Shown here: piece by piece, positions 9,540 to 21,559 of the stretch
Numbering within the stretch: the first letter of the stretch is position 1
How the letters are laid out: every line of letters starts with the position of its first letter
Origin: Trileptium ribeirensis
Lineage: Eukaryota > Nematoda > Enoplea > Enoplida > Thoracostomopsidae
DNA length: 64,000 nt
Direction: 5' to 3'
Assembly: GCA_030248225.1 (NCBI GenBank)
Contig: JASANE010012389.1
Coordinates: 1 to 64,000 of the forward strand
Translations under genes and position numbers: made by a program
Notes under the pieces: model-generated
Databases searched by the model: none
What the model was told of the DNA's origin: nothing
Seen by the model: only the letters and a program-made list of their open reading frames with translations

Positions 9540-11922
9540 TTTGTTTTTGTTGGCATGCATCTGTAGTTAATTCTATAACAACAGTAACAGATTGTTTTAC
9601 GAGTAAATACGTAAAATTGGAACACAAAATGCTTGTAAACAATATAATCGTCGGAGTATACAATAGTAATTATATATATTTCCAGCGTTTAAAGATTTGT
9701 GAGTTGTTTTTAAAGCAACTTTTTCAGAACAAAACGAGTTATAGCGGTGACGAAAAACATTCAATAAATGCAAGCATAATCGTATGAATTACAAATTGTT
9801 TATAGTGTAAAGCACAGTTGTTTCTTGCTGGCAATTAAGCAACTGCAATGCGGCTCGATTTTTTATATACGACTAAATGTACTTTCTGCGCTTCTTATTG
9901 ACGGTCCATTGGCCTTAACGCATTTAGCCTTGAAATAAATCTTATTCCGAAAACCAGTAAACAACCATAGGTGGCAGCGAAAATTGACTCCGAAACGTTG
10001 GGGTACAGGTCGGGTCTTTGATCTTGGGGAAATTTCGGCTTTGTTTCTAGCACTCTGAAGGTTCTTTAAAACAAAAACAAAATTCTGCATGCGGTCAACC
10101 TAGTGATATATTACCCATCCTAGGATCAGCTAAATAGTTATATTAGAAATTTTATGCATAGTCAAACCACATGGAGTTTTAATAGTGCTTCCTTACAGTG
10201 TATAGTGGACGTGAGAATCTAGCTTTTTGTTTGACTGAAAACAGCCGAAACAAGCTTTTTGTCAAAATTGGATTAACGATCCGAATCTATATGTAGTTCA
10301 AAACGAACCGAGCCTAAAAATAAAGGTTAATTTTCACCTTAAGTATCTAGTAAGTAGTATATATATGAGCTGTCCAAAATTATATATGAGAAGAGAGTGA
10401 TTACATACTATATACACTTGATTACAAAGTGCATTAATATAAACCTATTACATTGACTAAAAATATAACACGGATTTTTAACACACGACTTAAACCAGAG
10501 AAATCGCATGTTGCCTAAAATTTAGAAATCGGGTGTATTTTGTTTCAGGAATTAGTGTATCCAGTGATATAAAATTTTTCTTTAGTCATGAAATACTAAA
10601 TATTCGAGCTATGTATTATTTTTTCATGTAAATAGCTAAGTTTGTATCATATAAGGTTAGGTGCTAATAATGTTAATCTTGAAAGTAATAAATAAGTAAT
10701 TTTTTAGATAATTTGTTGCAAATGTTATTTTTATTGGATGCTCCGCGGTAGACGCAGTCTGTCTTTGTACGAAAATAAATTTTATGTGGTATAAACCACT
10801 AACTTCTATTGCTTTTATAAACTACATAAAATTGATTTGAAGCACTTAAACAATAGTTTTTACTTTAAGATAGCATAAAATAAATTTTGGCGTAGTAGAA
10901 ATAAGTCATAGCTTAGGTTCATGCAATCATGTTAAATTATTTGTTATTGATGTTAAGTAGTGTTATAACACACATTTATGTTTTATTTTATTCATTTTGT
11001 CAAAAAATGAAGAATAGTATAATATGCAAATAATCAAAAATTTTGAAACGTTTTTATTGAATACATTCACGAACAAACAAACAAAGGAGTTAATTGTTCT
11101 AATAAAAACCCAATGAAATATGCAAAAATATTACACATTGGAGATGTAATGGTAATTCATCTGTAAATACTCTAGTTTGGGAAAACAGGAATCTTTGTAA
11201 AGGATACTTCGTTTTAGGTACCTTTGTATGTGTATTAATGTATACGCGTTTATATTTTTCTGTGTATGTTATAAGTATATGCTGTAGAAACACTGTGGAA
11301 AGTGAATCACGCTGATTATATAATGCTCCCAATGTCGTCAGGACAATATTTTATCGATCAATTATAGTTGTAATACCTGGGGACGTCTTTGCATACGATG
11401 GTTGAACATAAAGCTAAAGATATCATGGTTGATTTTGTGTCGAAAAATGGTGACATTTACGCTGTTTGATCATTATGCGCATACGATTGTTCTCGAAATG
11501 GGTTAATTTTCCTCCGGTCACTAGTAAAAATAGGTCAGTATCTACACCACATTATATACCGATAATCCCATATTCTTGATGGTTTGTTCAATTACAGCGT
11601 GCGCATATTGTGGCCATGGTACATTATTCGGAAGGTGAAAACGATTGGCGTGATTTCGTGTTAGTATGGTGCAGCGTGGCGGTGGTGGTTAATAGGGCGG
11701 TGGTTGATTGGCTTCTAGGTGGTAGACTATGGACAATCGTTAAAAAGTATCCTGTTAAAAGAATACTCTGATTGTTATAAATAATTGTCGGCTAATAAAT
11801 GATTGCTTTGGTTGATTTGTTGCTGATTTAATTTTGAGTGAATGGTTTCATTTGATTGTTATGCACAATGGGGATAATGTCGCGTTAAAAAGTTAGTAAA
11901 ATTTAAGGACAAATTTTTGTGT
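9540..11922. other. Retrotransposon 3' internal region, non-coding
   Basis: AT-rich, without supported frames, ending at the polypurine tract. Nothing else recognised. Confidence 0.4.
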
Positions 11923-11936
11923 GACTGAGGGGGTAA

Positions 11937-12854
11937 TGTAACGATGTGTTGCCTTGGGAACAACTTCACTTCACATGAGCAAATATGTTTTTATAAAATA
12001 TTACCGTGGGAACTTATAGTTTGTTGTGTCATCTTTGCTGTTGTTTACTTTTGTATTACATTGTCAATTTGACGTGTACGTTTGTATTGTTTACGCGAGA
12101 AAAAACATAGGGTTCGCTCTAGATTACCCATACCAAATTTGGCTTCAATTGGCCCAACCGTTAAGAAGTTACGGACTCCATCCCCTCGGTCATTTCTGGT
12201 AATAAGAATCTTTTAGATTCTTGAAGTTATAACTTTCGGAGACTGTAAAACAATATAAAATTTTAAAATTTGTGTGTCAGGGCTATAGTTTAGGTACCTA
12301 TCGGATTTGAGTGCAAGCCTTGGGTGCCTTAACTATTACACTTCATCGGGATACGTAGTTGTATTTCTGCTGGATTTTCCGAAATTTGTTATGAGTTAGG
12401 GATTCCGAGAATTTCATAAAAAGGGTTTCTCTAACGTAGAGCTTAAAAATTATGCTAGAGAGCGAATTCTACAATTCTAAGAATTCGTAACCCGGTTGGC
12501 AGCAATTATATAAAAATCTAACGGGTTAGAAAGATCTCAGAACTAGGTTTCTTTTGAGTTCCAAGAAATCGGGTTTAGAACGTTTATTTAAGCGGTTGCA
12601 CAGCTAGATCGGGGCCTCAGTCGCCTCAGAAGCTGCACAATCAAGGTGAGTACCGGCTCAGTCGTTTATGTGCCTATTGTGTGTAAAGTTTGTAACGTGT
12701 TGCAGTGTGGAAATAAACTGTCTGCATTATAAGTGCTACACCTAAGGGTCTTAGGATTAAGCTCACAAAATAATATGTCCCTTGGTGCTTGCATTGTCGT
12801 AGTTTATGCGTAATCTACGGTAGAACTAAACTCCGCTAGGACTACGTAGGTACA
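11937..12854 (+). repeat. Right LTR of the 9-kb retrotransposon
   Basis: Directly follows the polypurine tract. It begins TGTAACGATGTG and ends GTAGGTACA, with AATAAA at 12712-12717. Compared with the left LTR it carries an extra segment near 12090-12150 and many substitutions. Confidence 0.92.
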
Positions 12855-12868
12855 GAGTAATGTATAAT

Positions 12869-13016
12869 TGAATCCTGAAGTATGGTCGAACTCTTCTTTT
12901 TCATGACGTAACGGTATTTGAAGTATGAAGCCGAAACGAAAAGAACGAAAATCAATTTGTACAGGATAGACTCTCCTGAATTGATAGACCAAAGAGGGTT
13001 CGCGAGAAACCATCGA
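12869..13016. repeat. Right copy of the ~148-bp direct repeat
   Basis: Starts TCCTGAAGTATGGTCGAACT, 15 bp after the right LTR, and matches 3716-3860. This copy keeps the open minus-strand frame, whereas the left copy is frameshifted by one inserted base. Confidence 0.9.
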
Positions 13017-13540
13017 GAAATGTATCATTGGATCTTGACGGAATAATTAATTCAACATTATGATATTGGTTACACAGGGTACTAGTCTATCAGAAGTCAT
13101 GGGTTCCATCATAGCTTGTACTGAGTTTTCGATATAATTTCTTAATGCGTGGTGGTCTATCTCACGTTGGATGATGGAGATATCATACTCCTCTTGGCAA
13201 CGAATTGTATTAATTATGGCAGTAAGATCATGCAGACTATGGCGCATAAATGCTTATAAGTTTTCATATTAATATTAATGTTCACTTTCCTACATTAATT
13301 GCATTATAGCCTTATAATTTGTAGTGTCAATGTCATAGAGCGAACGCATAGTTTCAGTGAGATCTTTAACTGTACACCCAAGTTAGTGTACATGTACAAA
13401 ATTGGTGAATCCAAGTCCCACTCACAGTCATCCTGTAGCAATGCCTGCCACGCCGGGTAGAGCAACAAGAAAACACTTTTTTCTTATTAGCACTTGATAG
13501 CAAAAGTTTTCGTTATGCTCGCAAACTCTGTGCATTAATG
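12869..13540 (-). pseudogene. Envelope-like glycoprotein remnant, N-terminal half with fusion-peptide-like segment
   Basis: One minus-strand frame, interrupted by in-frame stops, runs from about 13530 to 12869. It contains a basic patch RKK at 13484-13476, where a furin-type site would be expected, immediately followed at 13472-13431 by a hydrophobic Gly/Ala/Val-rich stretch of 14 codons typical in composition of class I fusion peptides. A long helix-like segment then covers about 13360-13090. Downstream sequence shares the repeat also found at 3716-3860, linking this half to the membrane anchor at 2.9 kb. The original gene was split by the 9-kb LTR retrotransposon. Family-level knowledge (baculovirus-F-like Env of errantiviruses) makes an Env reading reasonable, but the match is by pattern and not by alignment. 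Confidence 0.5.
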
Positions 13541-15397
13541 CAGAGTATTACACTGTGTCTAAGAGTCTATTGTATGAGTATCACATTTATATCTCTAATT
13601 CCGACGGCACAGCGAGTTGACTACAAATTCATGCAGCCTTTCTCGGGTATATCATTCACTGATTCTTTATCACTGCCGCTGTCGTCACTATGCGTAAGAC
13701 CATCGGCACTTCCAATACTGTCATCGTCACCTAACTCAGCTCGAATGTTTAGCCATTGATTCAATGCATGGCGGCGTAAGATGTCTAAAAGTGACACATC
13801 TGGGCGGTGTGTAAACTGTAATCTTCCTGGCGGTAATCAGAGGCTACATTTCTCAATCTTACCGTGTTCAGGTCAGCGTATTAAGTTGTCTTAAATTTTC
13901 ACATTAACCTCACTTCTAAATTTAATCTCGTGTTTCCGTATTCGAAAGCTCTCACGGCAACGTGTTCATTTTAACGCCTTAATGCCCCCGTTTCGTGAGA
14001 TTGATTTTGAGTCATTCCTCCTCCGTTAGGACAGGCTGTCAAATTCTCATGACCCGGAAGCGGCTCATGTGGTACCTCTGGACTTTTGAGTCTTATTTTT
14101 CTCAATGAATTATATTACGTTTTGATGAGCCGACGTCGTCCACCGTTTGTTTTGACCAACACTGGTCAAGTTTATATTGTCCTCTTATTAATAAATAGGA
14201 CCAAAAATTGGTTTGCCTAAGAAAATCATCGACAGCGAGCCTCATTGTGATTCTTGTTATATAACAATTTTTGAACGGCATTTTCAATGTGAAATTTGAC
14301 AACGCTTGGTAAGATTTACTAGCAGTTAATATTGTATCATAATTGGCTGATTAAATACCACTCTTGATGTGTGGTTGCAGTGATTTTGACCAGCTAAATC
14401 GGTGCAAAATGAAGTATGCGACTGAGATACATTTTATCAACGTTGGTATCTTACAACAATTTATTGCTGTATGAAAAATAGCGATGATAGAGTTTCCCAA
14501 AATCTTCACCGATAACACAGTGTAGGTTCCAATAATTGACAGAAAATGCAACACGGGCCGATGATAATGCCTATTAACTAACTTACTCGATATCCCGATT
14601 TAGTTGCTAATAACTGACAGAAATTTTGACAAGGTCCAAGTCGTGTCTCTATTGAATCGCAAGTCATTATTTACCTTTAGGTATTATTAGCCATGTAAAA
14701 GAAACCCATTTAGGTCAGTTTGCTGTTTGATCAAACTAGTAAGTTCATAAGTTCTTCAACGACGCGGCACATTTGTTATTAAATTGTTGCTAGGTAAAGC
14801 ACTTGATTTCACGTTTGGTCCTAGAAAGCAGAATTCCACGCCCGATTCTCCACATTTATCACGTAAAGCCTATAAATAGACGTAGTTCACTAGAGACTGA
14901 TGTCATGTCGAAATGACCCAAAACAGCCTGCCCTAGTGTATAGTATTTCCGGAACGATACGATAGACTGCCAGGGAACACTAATGTTTCGAAGCTATTTT
15001 AGCATGCCAATGCTCTTCGAGCGTTCTCAAGACCCAAGATTTAAATAGATTATTTTAGGTCAATTTCGATAAGTAAAGATTTAATGTTGGTACGTCCGGG
15101 CTCCCATAGTGCATGGTTCACAATTACTGCACGTATTTCACATAATTATTCCTGTATTTAATTATCAGCGGTGAGAGTGTCCTTTCAGACGAAGATGGCG
15201 AGGAACATAAAACAAATGCATAAAGCAAAGTATGTTATGTTATTCACCAAAATCTTGGTACTTATGTAACGTGGTTTGTTATGGCCGATGCATGGAAGAT
15301 ACGAATCATGTATAGTATCATGATTGATTTTAGACCAAAAACTACTAAGACCGTATATATCTGATATGCGCCCGCTGAACCAACAATGCGTGAGTAA
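13541..15397. other. Non-coding stretch, possibly the 5' part of the minus-strand retroelement
   Basis: On the minus strand at about 13820-13620 there is an acidic, serine-rich frame (AELGDDDSIGSADG) that could be the end of the upstream retroelement protein. I could not assign it to integrase or Gag. From about 14.1 to 15.4 kb I see nothing beyond ordinary AT-rich sequence. Confidence 0.3.
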
Positions 15398-15863
15398 ACT
15401 TAAGGTGACCCCTCCAACCATCCTACTTTGCCATTACCGATATCGAATCGTAAACCCTTGTTACGGAAAAATGGCTTAGTTTCATTCGGTTTTTCTTTAA
15501 CCTAAAATTTGCAAAATCAAATTCAAGTGCCAGAAATTAGACCTTGCGTTCGAACATAATTCCGGCTACTTCAATTTGCAGAAATTCCGTTTCCTAATGC
15601 ATTATCGTTTAAATTTGGATTATAACAATGTGCGCGAACAAATTTAATGCAAAAGAGACGTCACAATCGAATCGACAAATTTTCGTTCTCAAAAAGTTGC
15701 GTAATTTTTATTGAATTTTCACGAACACAAAATGGATAGCTTTCAATCGCAAGCGCTGTGTTCGCGAACAGTTTTACGCCGAATTTCAATTGACCAAAAA
15801 GCATTCGGTAACAAATTTTATGCAAAAATACAACATAGGATGGTTGGCAGGGTCACCTTAAGT
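15398..15863. mobile_element. MITE copy 1 with 28-bp terminal inverted repeats
   Basis: Terminal inverted repeats 15398-15425 and 15836-15863 begin ACTTAAGGTGACCC and match at nearly all 28 positions. GTAA stands immediately outside both ends, a possible 4-bp target duplication. The interior is homologous along its length to 37256-37778 (shared AAACCCTTGTTA, GCGAACAAATTTAA, TGTGTTCGYGAACAGTTTT). Small frames inside are not conserved between copies and are not genes. Confidence 0.85.
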
Positions 15864-15950
15864 GTAATCGCGCATAACGTGTACAAAAGACAACATCATA
15901 TATTAACAATAAAATTTATGATAACCGGAGTTGGCCGCCTCTGGAATTGA

Positions 15951-16940
15951 ATAGGACGTCCGAACACAACGATGTAGAAACCAGTCGAGTAATTTTGTGG
16001 AAACATATCTAAAATTGTTTTCTATTGAGATTTATTCCCTTCGGGCTTTTCATTTTCGACCCCGTTTAGCGTCTTAACTCGATTACTGCACGAATCTACG
16101 ATGCTACAGGTCCTACATGCTACCATGAGCGCCTACCGGTTCGCTCTAGAAGCCTGGCAAGACTGCGTTTTTAATAGCGGGACAAGACTGTGCTCCAAAC
16201 TTGTACAGATTAAAACTTTTGGACAAGGGTATTTGGCAACCTAGTCCGCTGAGCCTGTCGGTCTGACTTATCACAAATGATTTTTGTGTAACCCATGGTG
16301 CCGAACTCCATGAACAATCGATATCGGCACTTTGTGGTACTCATAAAATTCATAGTCCTAGAGGTCCGAAACTGCTACATCAACAGCCGGTACTCTAGAG
16401 GTCCTGACGGTGTGTAATCGACACCGAAGACGAAGAGGTTTCTCGGGCGCAGATGAAGCAACACTTGGGGAAAAACCCGAAGAAAATAAATATTAAACAA
16501 TGCATTGAAACCTACAATCTAAAAAAGTGGTCGGACAACGCGATTTCTGAATCGACTGAATTCAGATAGCCAGTGTGCAACATTTTTTATAGCTGTCGCT
16601 CTTTGGGAATACTCAAAAATTAGAATTCGCTAAAGGCTGATTGAAAGCCGGACGGCCAATACTGGCGAGCCGCTATGTTCAATCCCTTTTTTCTAAAATT
16701 TTCTTGTTACCTTTATCTGACATAACTTCTGATATAATTACCTTGTGACTTCTAAAAAATTTATTGTTACCTTTATAATATTGCGTCATGCTTGTTCCCG
16801 TTTAATCCTGGCATTTGGACAGCGAAATATTTTAAAGTTCTATTTTCATAGACATATTTTATGCCAGGTAGTGGATAAGGTTTTCCAGTAGTGCAACTGT
16901 CCTACTAACTTGCAAAATTTATTTAGAAATTTTAGTATTA
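15951..16940. other. Stretch with no feature recognised
   Basis: Between the MITE and the minisatellite I see neither reading frames with a family match nor clear repeats. Confidence 0.4.
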
Positions 16941-17040
16941 TTGACAGGTGCACCGCCCTGTGATATTTATAATTTTGACAGATATTTTTATTAGCCAAAA
17001 CTTTTGCACTAATTTATGTCGGTGGCCACCAGAAATGACT

Positions 17041-17366
17041 AATAGACCTAGTATTCTGGGACAGTCCGAGCAAATATTATTGGCTAGGGCAGTAATACTC
17101 GTACAAAATTTATTTGATAAGTTTTCTAAACAAGATGCCAAAACTGATAATAGACCAAGTATTCTGGGACGGTCCGAGCAAATATTATTGGCTAGGGCAG
17201 TAATACTCGTACAAAATTTATTTGATAAGTTTTCTAAACAAGATGCCAAAAACTGATAATAGACCAAGTATTCTGGGACGGTCCGAGCAAATATTATTGG
17301 CTAGGGCAGTAATACTCGTACAAAATTTATTTTATAAGTTTTCTAAAAAAGATGTCAAAAACTGAT
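17041..17366. repeat. Minisatellite, three copies of a 108/109-bp unit
   Basis: Units start at 17041, 17149 and 17258 (AATAGACCWAGTATTCTGGG). The second and third differ by an extra A near the unit end, giving periods of 108 and 109. Copies 1 and 2 keep frame because 108 is divisible by three, which produces long but meaningless open frames on both strands. Confidence 0.95.
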
Positions 17367-17587
17367 AATATAAACAATTTTGGAAACAAATTCCGGGTCA
17401 GAATACTAAAATACTCTTAGCTGTGCTAGCAGTATAAATAGAAATATAAATTTTATAATTCGCCACCGGCAACGAAACATTTTGGAAAGACCAACGAAAA
17501 CTACTATCTTGACTAGACAGCAATATTAAAATTGTAAAAGGTGGCGAAAGAAAGTACCCTATGAGGTGCAAATCGTAATTTGTCAAG

Positions 17588-17974
17588 GTGTATACTGCAA
17601 GTATATATCGAAAGTGTACCTACGGCACACAAATAGCAACAAACACAGGACCTATGATGCCATTGTTATTTGAAAGGGTAAGGCTTGTATATATTGAAAA
17701 TACAAATACATCGGCTCGGTCCCATCCATTTGCACTTCGCGTTGGAGCTAAGCCTACGATGCGAAACAATTTCACAAGATCGGGTCAGAGTATGAAATTA
17801 ATTCCCCAAAATTTCGCAGATTCGGCTTCCTGCAATGGGGACTGGTTGTATCCACTGGTTTACAATGACGCACTCACATACTTTACAGCCGGCCAGCATT
17901 TACTTTTTTCTAAAAATTCAACTTGTCAAATACTCGATATTGCAAATAATGTGCTGATTCCGTCAGAATCATGA
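17588..17974 (+). other. Unrecognised 128-codon open frame
   Basis: This open frame has ordinary amino-acid composition and no membrane segment, motif or family match I recognise. No splice-site context or neighbouring exon supports it. It could be chance or old transposon coding sequence. Confidence 0.12.
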
Positions 17975-18202
17975 AATTGTGTGGAAATTCAGGTATCTGT
18001 AAAATAGCCTTTATCACCCTAGGTTGGCTTAAATATCGCATCACTGCCAGGATTTCCACGGTTTGTTGCTAAATTTCATAAATTTACGTGCAAATCCCAA
18101 TTTTTTCAGTACTCTGCGAAATTTACTCCAAGTACAACTATTTCAATTCAGTAATCCCAGACTCTGGTAAGCAATTGGATTTCAATGCGACGTGGAATTA
18201 TT

Positions 18203-18238
<36 letters not shown>

Positions 18239-18370
18239 ATATATATATTTTATATATAAATATATATATATATATAAACACATATATATATATGGAACAA
18301 TATATATATAAACACATTATACATACATATCTATGTATTTATATATAAACCTACAAATATATATTATATA
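18203..18370. repeat. (TA)n microsatellite region
   Basis: Long TATATA tracts with interruptions such as acatatat, aaacaca and ggaaca. Confidence 0.95.
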
Positions 18371-18781
18371 TATTCGTAATAAAAACTGAGAATATAATTT
18401 AAATGCGGATTCATAGATGCCAAGGCTCTACAGCTAAGGGTTGAAGTTAGTTAGATATGTACAAGTTAGAAACATATTAATACAAGTATTGTCCTTTGTA
18501 TATTATTTAAATATATACAATACAAAATCAAATTTTATTTAAGCTTTTATGTATCATTCATTCGCACGAGATGTGTGACAAAATTCGCTTTCTGACTAGC
18601 CTTCGAAGCGAAAATGAGCGTAGTTGAGGGTTACAGGCGCTCCAGAAATCCACTTATTTATATAGCATGGCTGGTCTTCTCTGTCTGCTTTTTAGTCTAA
18701 ATCCGAAATGGAGTCGCCCACTTTTTTAGTATTTCTACTTTAAGTTTATAAAAGCATCAATATTACCAAGTATGCATGATG

Positions 18782-19126
18782 ATTTCTTGAAAAGAAAATG
18801 ACACTCTTCGATATCGCCACGCAATCTCGTTGAGTATGTCGCGATCCATTCCGACCATGCCCCTCAATTTTTAAAGGGTTACCCCTCTCTTTTGAATAAG
18901 GTCACGATACCATGATCAAAAGGTTGTTCCGACTCACAACTAGGGGTTCGAGGAAAAAATTTTTTTTCAAAACGACTCCTTCCTCAAAACTGTGGGGGGT
19001 TGGGTCGGAACAAATTTTGGTTCATGCTATCGTGGTACCCCCTCAGAAGTGAGGGGTAAAGTCAATAAGGATCGCCGTCGCGTTTATATGGTGATGGCGA
19101 AAAGTGTCATGCTTTTCTCAAGAAGC
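18782..19126. mobile_element. Long foldback (inverted repeat) element, about 345 bp
   Basis: The left arm (about 18782-18958) and right arm (about 18970-19126) are imperfect inverted copies joined by an A/T-rich centre. Matching blocks include GTTGTTCCGAC with GTCGGAACAA, CACGATA with TATCGTG, TACCCCTC with GAGGGGTA, and TTTCTTGA near the left end with TCAAGAA near the right. The small plus-strand frame at 18992-19201 lies in the right arm and is not a gene. A transcript across it would form a long hairpin. Confidence 0.8.
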
Positions 19127-19969
19127 CAATATAACCTCTTGATCTACGCAGTGTTGTCACTCCCACTTTTTGAGAAATATTTCGTCAAGGAGTGTAATTA
19201 AGTAGTAGCCATGTACAAACAGTCGTAAAATCGACAATGAAATAAGAATAAACGTCAGTAATACAATAGTACTTATTATTATTAGCTTAATGCTGTTTAA
19301 CAATGGTGAATAAATAAAAATTTAATTGCTAAATCAATACCATTAAACATTTTAGTACAATATTAAGTACACTTGTAATCTGTATTAATCTGAGTCAATT
19401 TTAATCATGTACGAAGAACAATATTTGTTCAGCCGGCATAGGCATGTCATACAATGATATAAACAACTAAATCTAATATGTTAATATAAACCAAGGAATT
19501 AATTTTATAGCGTCCACTAACTTAGCTTCAGCGACAATGTATTCTTGAAAAATATCTAGGATTGCCGCCTCAAATTGTCTAATGGAACGGAAATCTGGTA
19601 AACACAGCAAAAACGCAATGACGGAGCGGGTCATTTCGTCAGAGCACTGACTGTGAAGTCATTCCACATGCAGATGCTTAAAATTAAAATGTTTATTATA
19701 TAAGCGTGAGCAGGCTACGAAATTCAAAACAGCCATTACTATTTGCAGCTGTCACGCAAAAGGTATTTCACGTTACGTATCTCAGATAAACGGATTATAG
19801 GTCTTTCCTGGAATCTCCTAGATCCGAAATTTTAAAGTTTTGCAATTATAATTTTGTGCCAGTCGTCTTCGCTCCACGAGGCGGTTCTGCAAATATTTAT
19901 TTGGGCCGCATTTACGACAAAAAATTCGTTCGATTTCTTTGTGATTCCCGATTATCCCTTGGTACCCGA

Positions 19970-20255
19970 AATGTTCGAAAAAATTTTCTCGATAAGTGTA
20001 TGGTTTTTATATACATATTACTATAATCTCATTTTGAGCTGAGTCGAATGTCGGAATCAGCGAAATCCGCTCAATGTTTAACGAAGGGTTCATGGATTAA
20101 CGACTTGGTTGAGGCTAATGCTAATAGTCATGGGATAACGGATAGGTTACGGCTAATGCTAATAGGTTTTCACATGAATGGAAGTAACTCCTTAACCGAT
20201 GAGCCTATATCGCTGATTTTGATTCGACTTAACGCGTCAATGCGGTGGGAATGAT
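19970..20255 (+). repeat. Dispersed repeat family R1, copy 1
   Basis: Shares diverged blocks in the same order with 21090-21290 and 61060-61260: CGAAAAAATTTTCTCGATAA, AGCTGAGTCGAATG, GATTAACG, a GGCTAATGC-type core, and a TTTTCAC...AACTCCTTAACC block. No coding function is visible. Confidence 0.6.
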
Positions 20256-21089
20256 TTACATACATATACATTATTCGCGTAGAGCTGAGCTGATGATCCC
20301 TATTTATCACTGTATCTTTGATTAAGAGCTAAAATAAACCCATTTCGGGCGGGGGAACTTTAAAAAACACCCCAGATTTAAGTATATTACATGTTGTGCG
20401 AATAGTTTTAATTGAAAATCAAGTAAACAGATGCATTGTACCAAGCCAAGCTTACAGAATTTTAGTGAATTTAAACTAAAATCCTTATCTATCGGATGCA
20501 ATGTCAATAAAGAGTTCGTGCTACTTTCAAGAACCGCTAGAATAGACAGTAAAAACTTTTGTTAACTCACGCCGCCACTAACAGTTTACAGAGGCTGTTG
20601 AACACGACATTGTTAATCCCCTTTAAGGTGTTATAACCAAAATCTCAATAGTATTTCAAAAGATCCACATTTTTCCACATGTAGAACACCATCGACTATG
20701 ATTCTTATGTAGTACTGGTGCCCACCAGGGCTAATTGACCATTATTTTAGCGAGTATAGGCTGTCCATAAGATTCTTGATTTGACTACAGATACCAGGAC
20801 CACATCGACTGATGAAATTACCGCTATACTAGTTATCTTGGACTGAAAACCTTACTGAGGTACTATCGCGTATACGTGGTGATAAGTTTGAAATCGAGCA
20901 CAGCATAATATTTAGCTACTTACAACAGTATGTCGAAGAGCCTTTCCTACAATCACTCCTATTGCCTGAAATTTATCAGTATTATGGATGCAGCCGAATT
21001 TCCATTTGACTGTGCCGGAACAGGCGATTTCGAAAATACCACTATTTCGGCCTTTTTTTATGAAATTTTTCTATCTGTTTGGGTTGCCA

Positions 21090-21290
21090 AATGTGCCACT
21101 AAATTTTGGAAAACTTTTTCAATAAATGTATGATTTTATACAATCATTCGAATAAAAATGACGAGCTGATTTGTTCATCGATTAACGCGTTAGCCTTATG
21201 CTAACGTGTATGCTTAATGTTAGGCTTAGGCTTTCACTTAAATAGAAGTATATAACTTTTAACGTGTTAACCGATTCTTCTGATTCAGGA
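21090..21290 (+). repeat. Dispersed repeat family R1, copy 2
   Basis: Diverged copy of the 19970-20255 repeat (AAACTTTTTCAATAAATGTA, GAGCTGATTTGTTCATCGAT, TTAACGCGTTAGCC, GGCTTAGGCTTTCAC). Copies 1 and 2 are about 1.1 kb apart in the same orientation. Confidence 0.55.
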
Positions 21291-21559
21291 ATCGAATCAT
21301 CTCGACAACAGGACAAGAATGATATATAGAATTATGCATTTACCGGGAACATTTTTTCTTATTTGTTTGGTTCCATTTGGGACCATGGGAAACCAAAAAA
21401 CCGAGAAATGTTTTTACTGTAAACATGACCGAAATGATTTTTTCTGAAGCCGAGTCGACTGGAGCCAAATTCGCACAAAAGACTATTGAAATGACGCTTA
21501 TTCGTTTACGCTTGTTAATAATTCTTGTCATAAATAACGAGGCGGTCATTCGAGAAATC

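Larger units (their letters stand above)
3865..12854 (+). mobile_element. LTR retrotransposon (Metaviridae-like), degenerate, about 9.0 kb
   Basis: Two direct LTRs bound the element: 3865-4750 and 11937-12854. Both begin TGTAACGAT and end in CA. After the left LTR, TGGTGCCGCAAGCC at 4754 is placed like a primer-binding site; I could not assign the tRNA. Before the right LTR, GACTGAGGGGGTAA (11923-11936) is a polypurine tract. Together these fix a plus orientation. A gag-like remnant follows the primer site, but no protease, RT or integrase was recognised between 6.8 and 11.9 kb, so the pol region is deleted or too decayed. The LTRs differ at many positions, which indicates an old insertion. 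Flanking tetramers aagt/gagt are at best an imperfect target duplication. The element sits inside the minus-strand glycoprotein remnant. Confidence 0.9.

Noticed and set aside
15711..15950. Open frame in the MITE at 15.4 kb and its counterpart at 37.5 kb
   Set aside because: The predicted peptides are not conserved between the two copies beyond DNA-level similarity, and stops differ.
16938..17267. Two opposing open frames of about 100 codons
   Set aside because: They arise from a 108-bp minisatellite unit that happens to lack stops on both strands.
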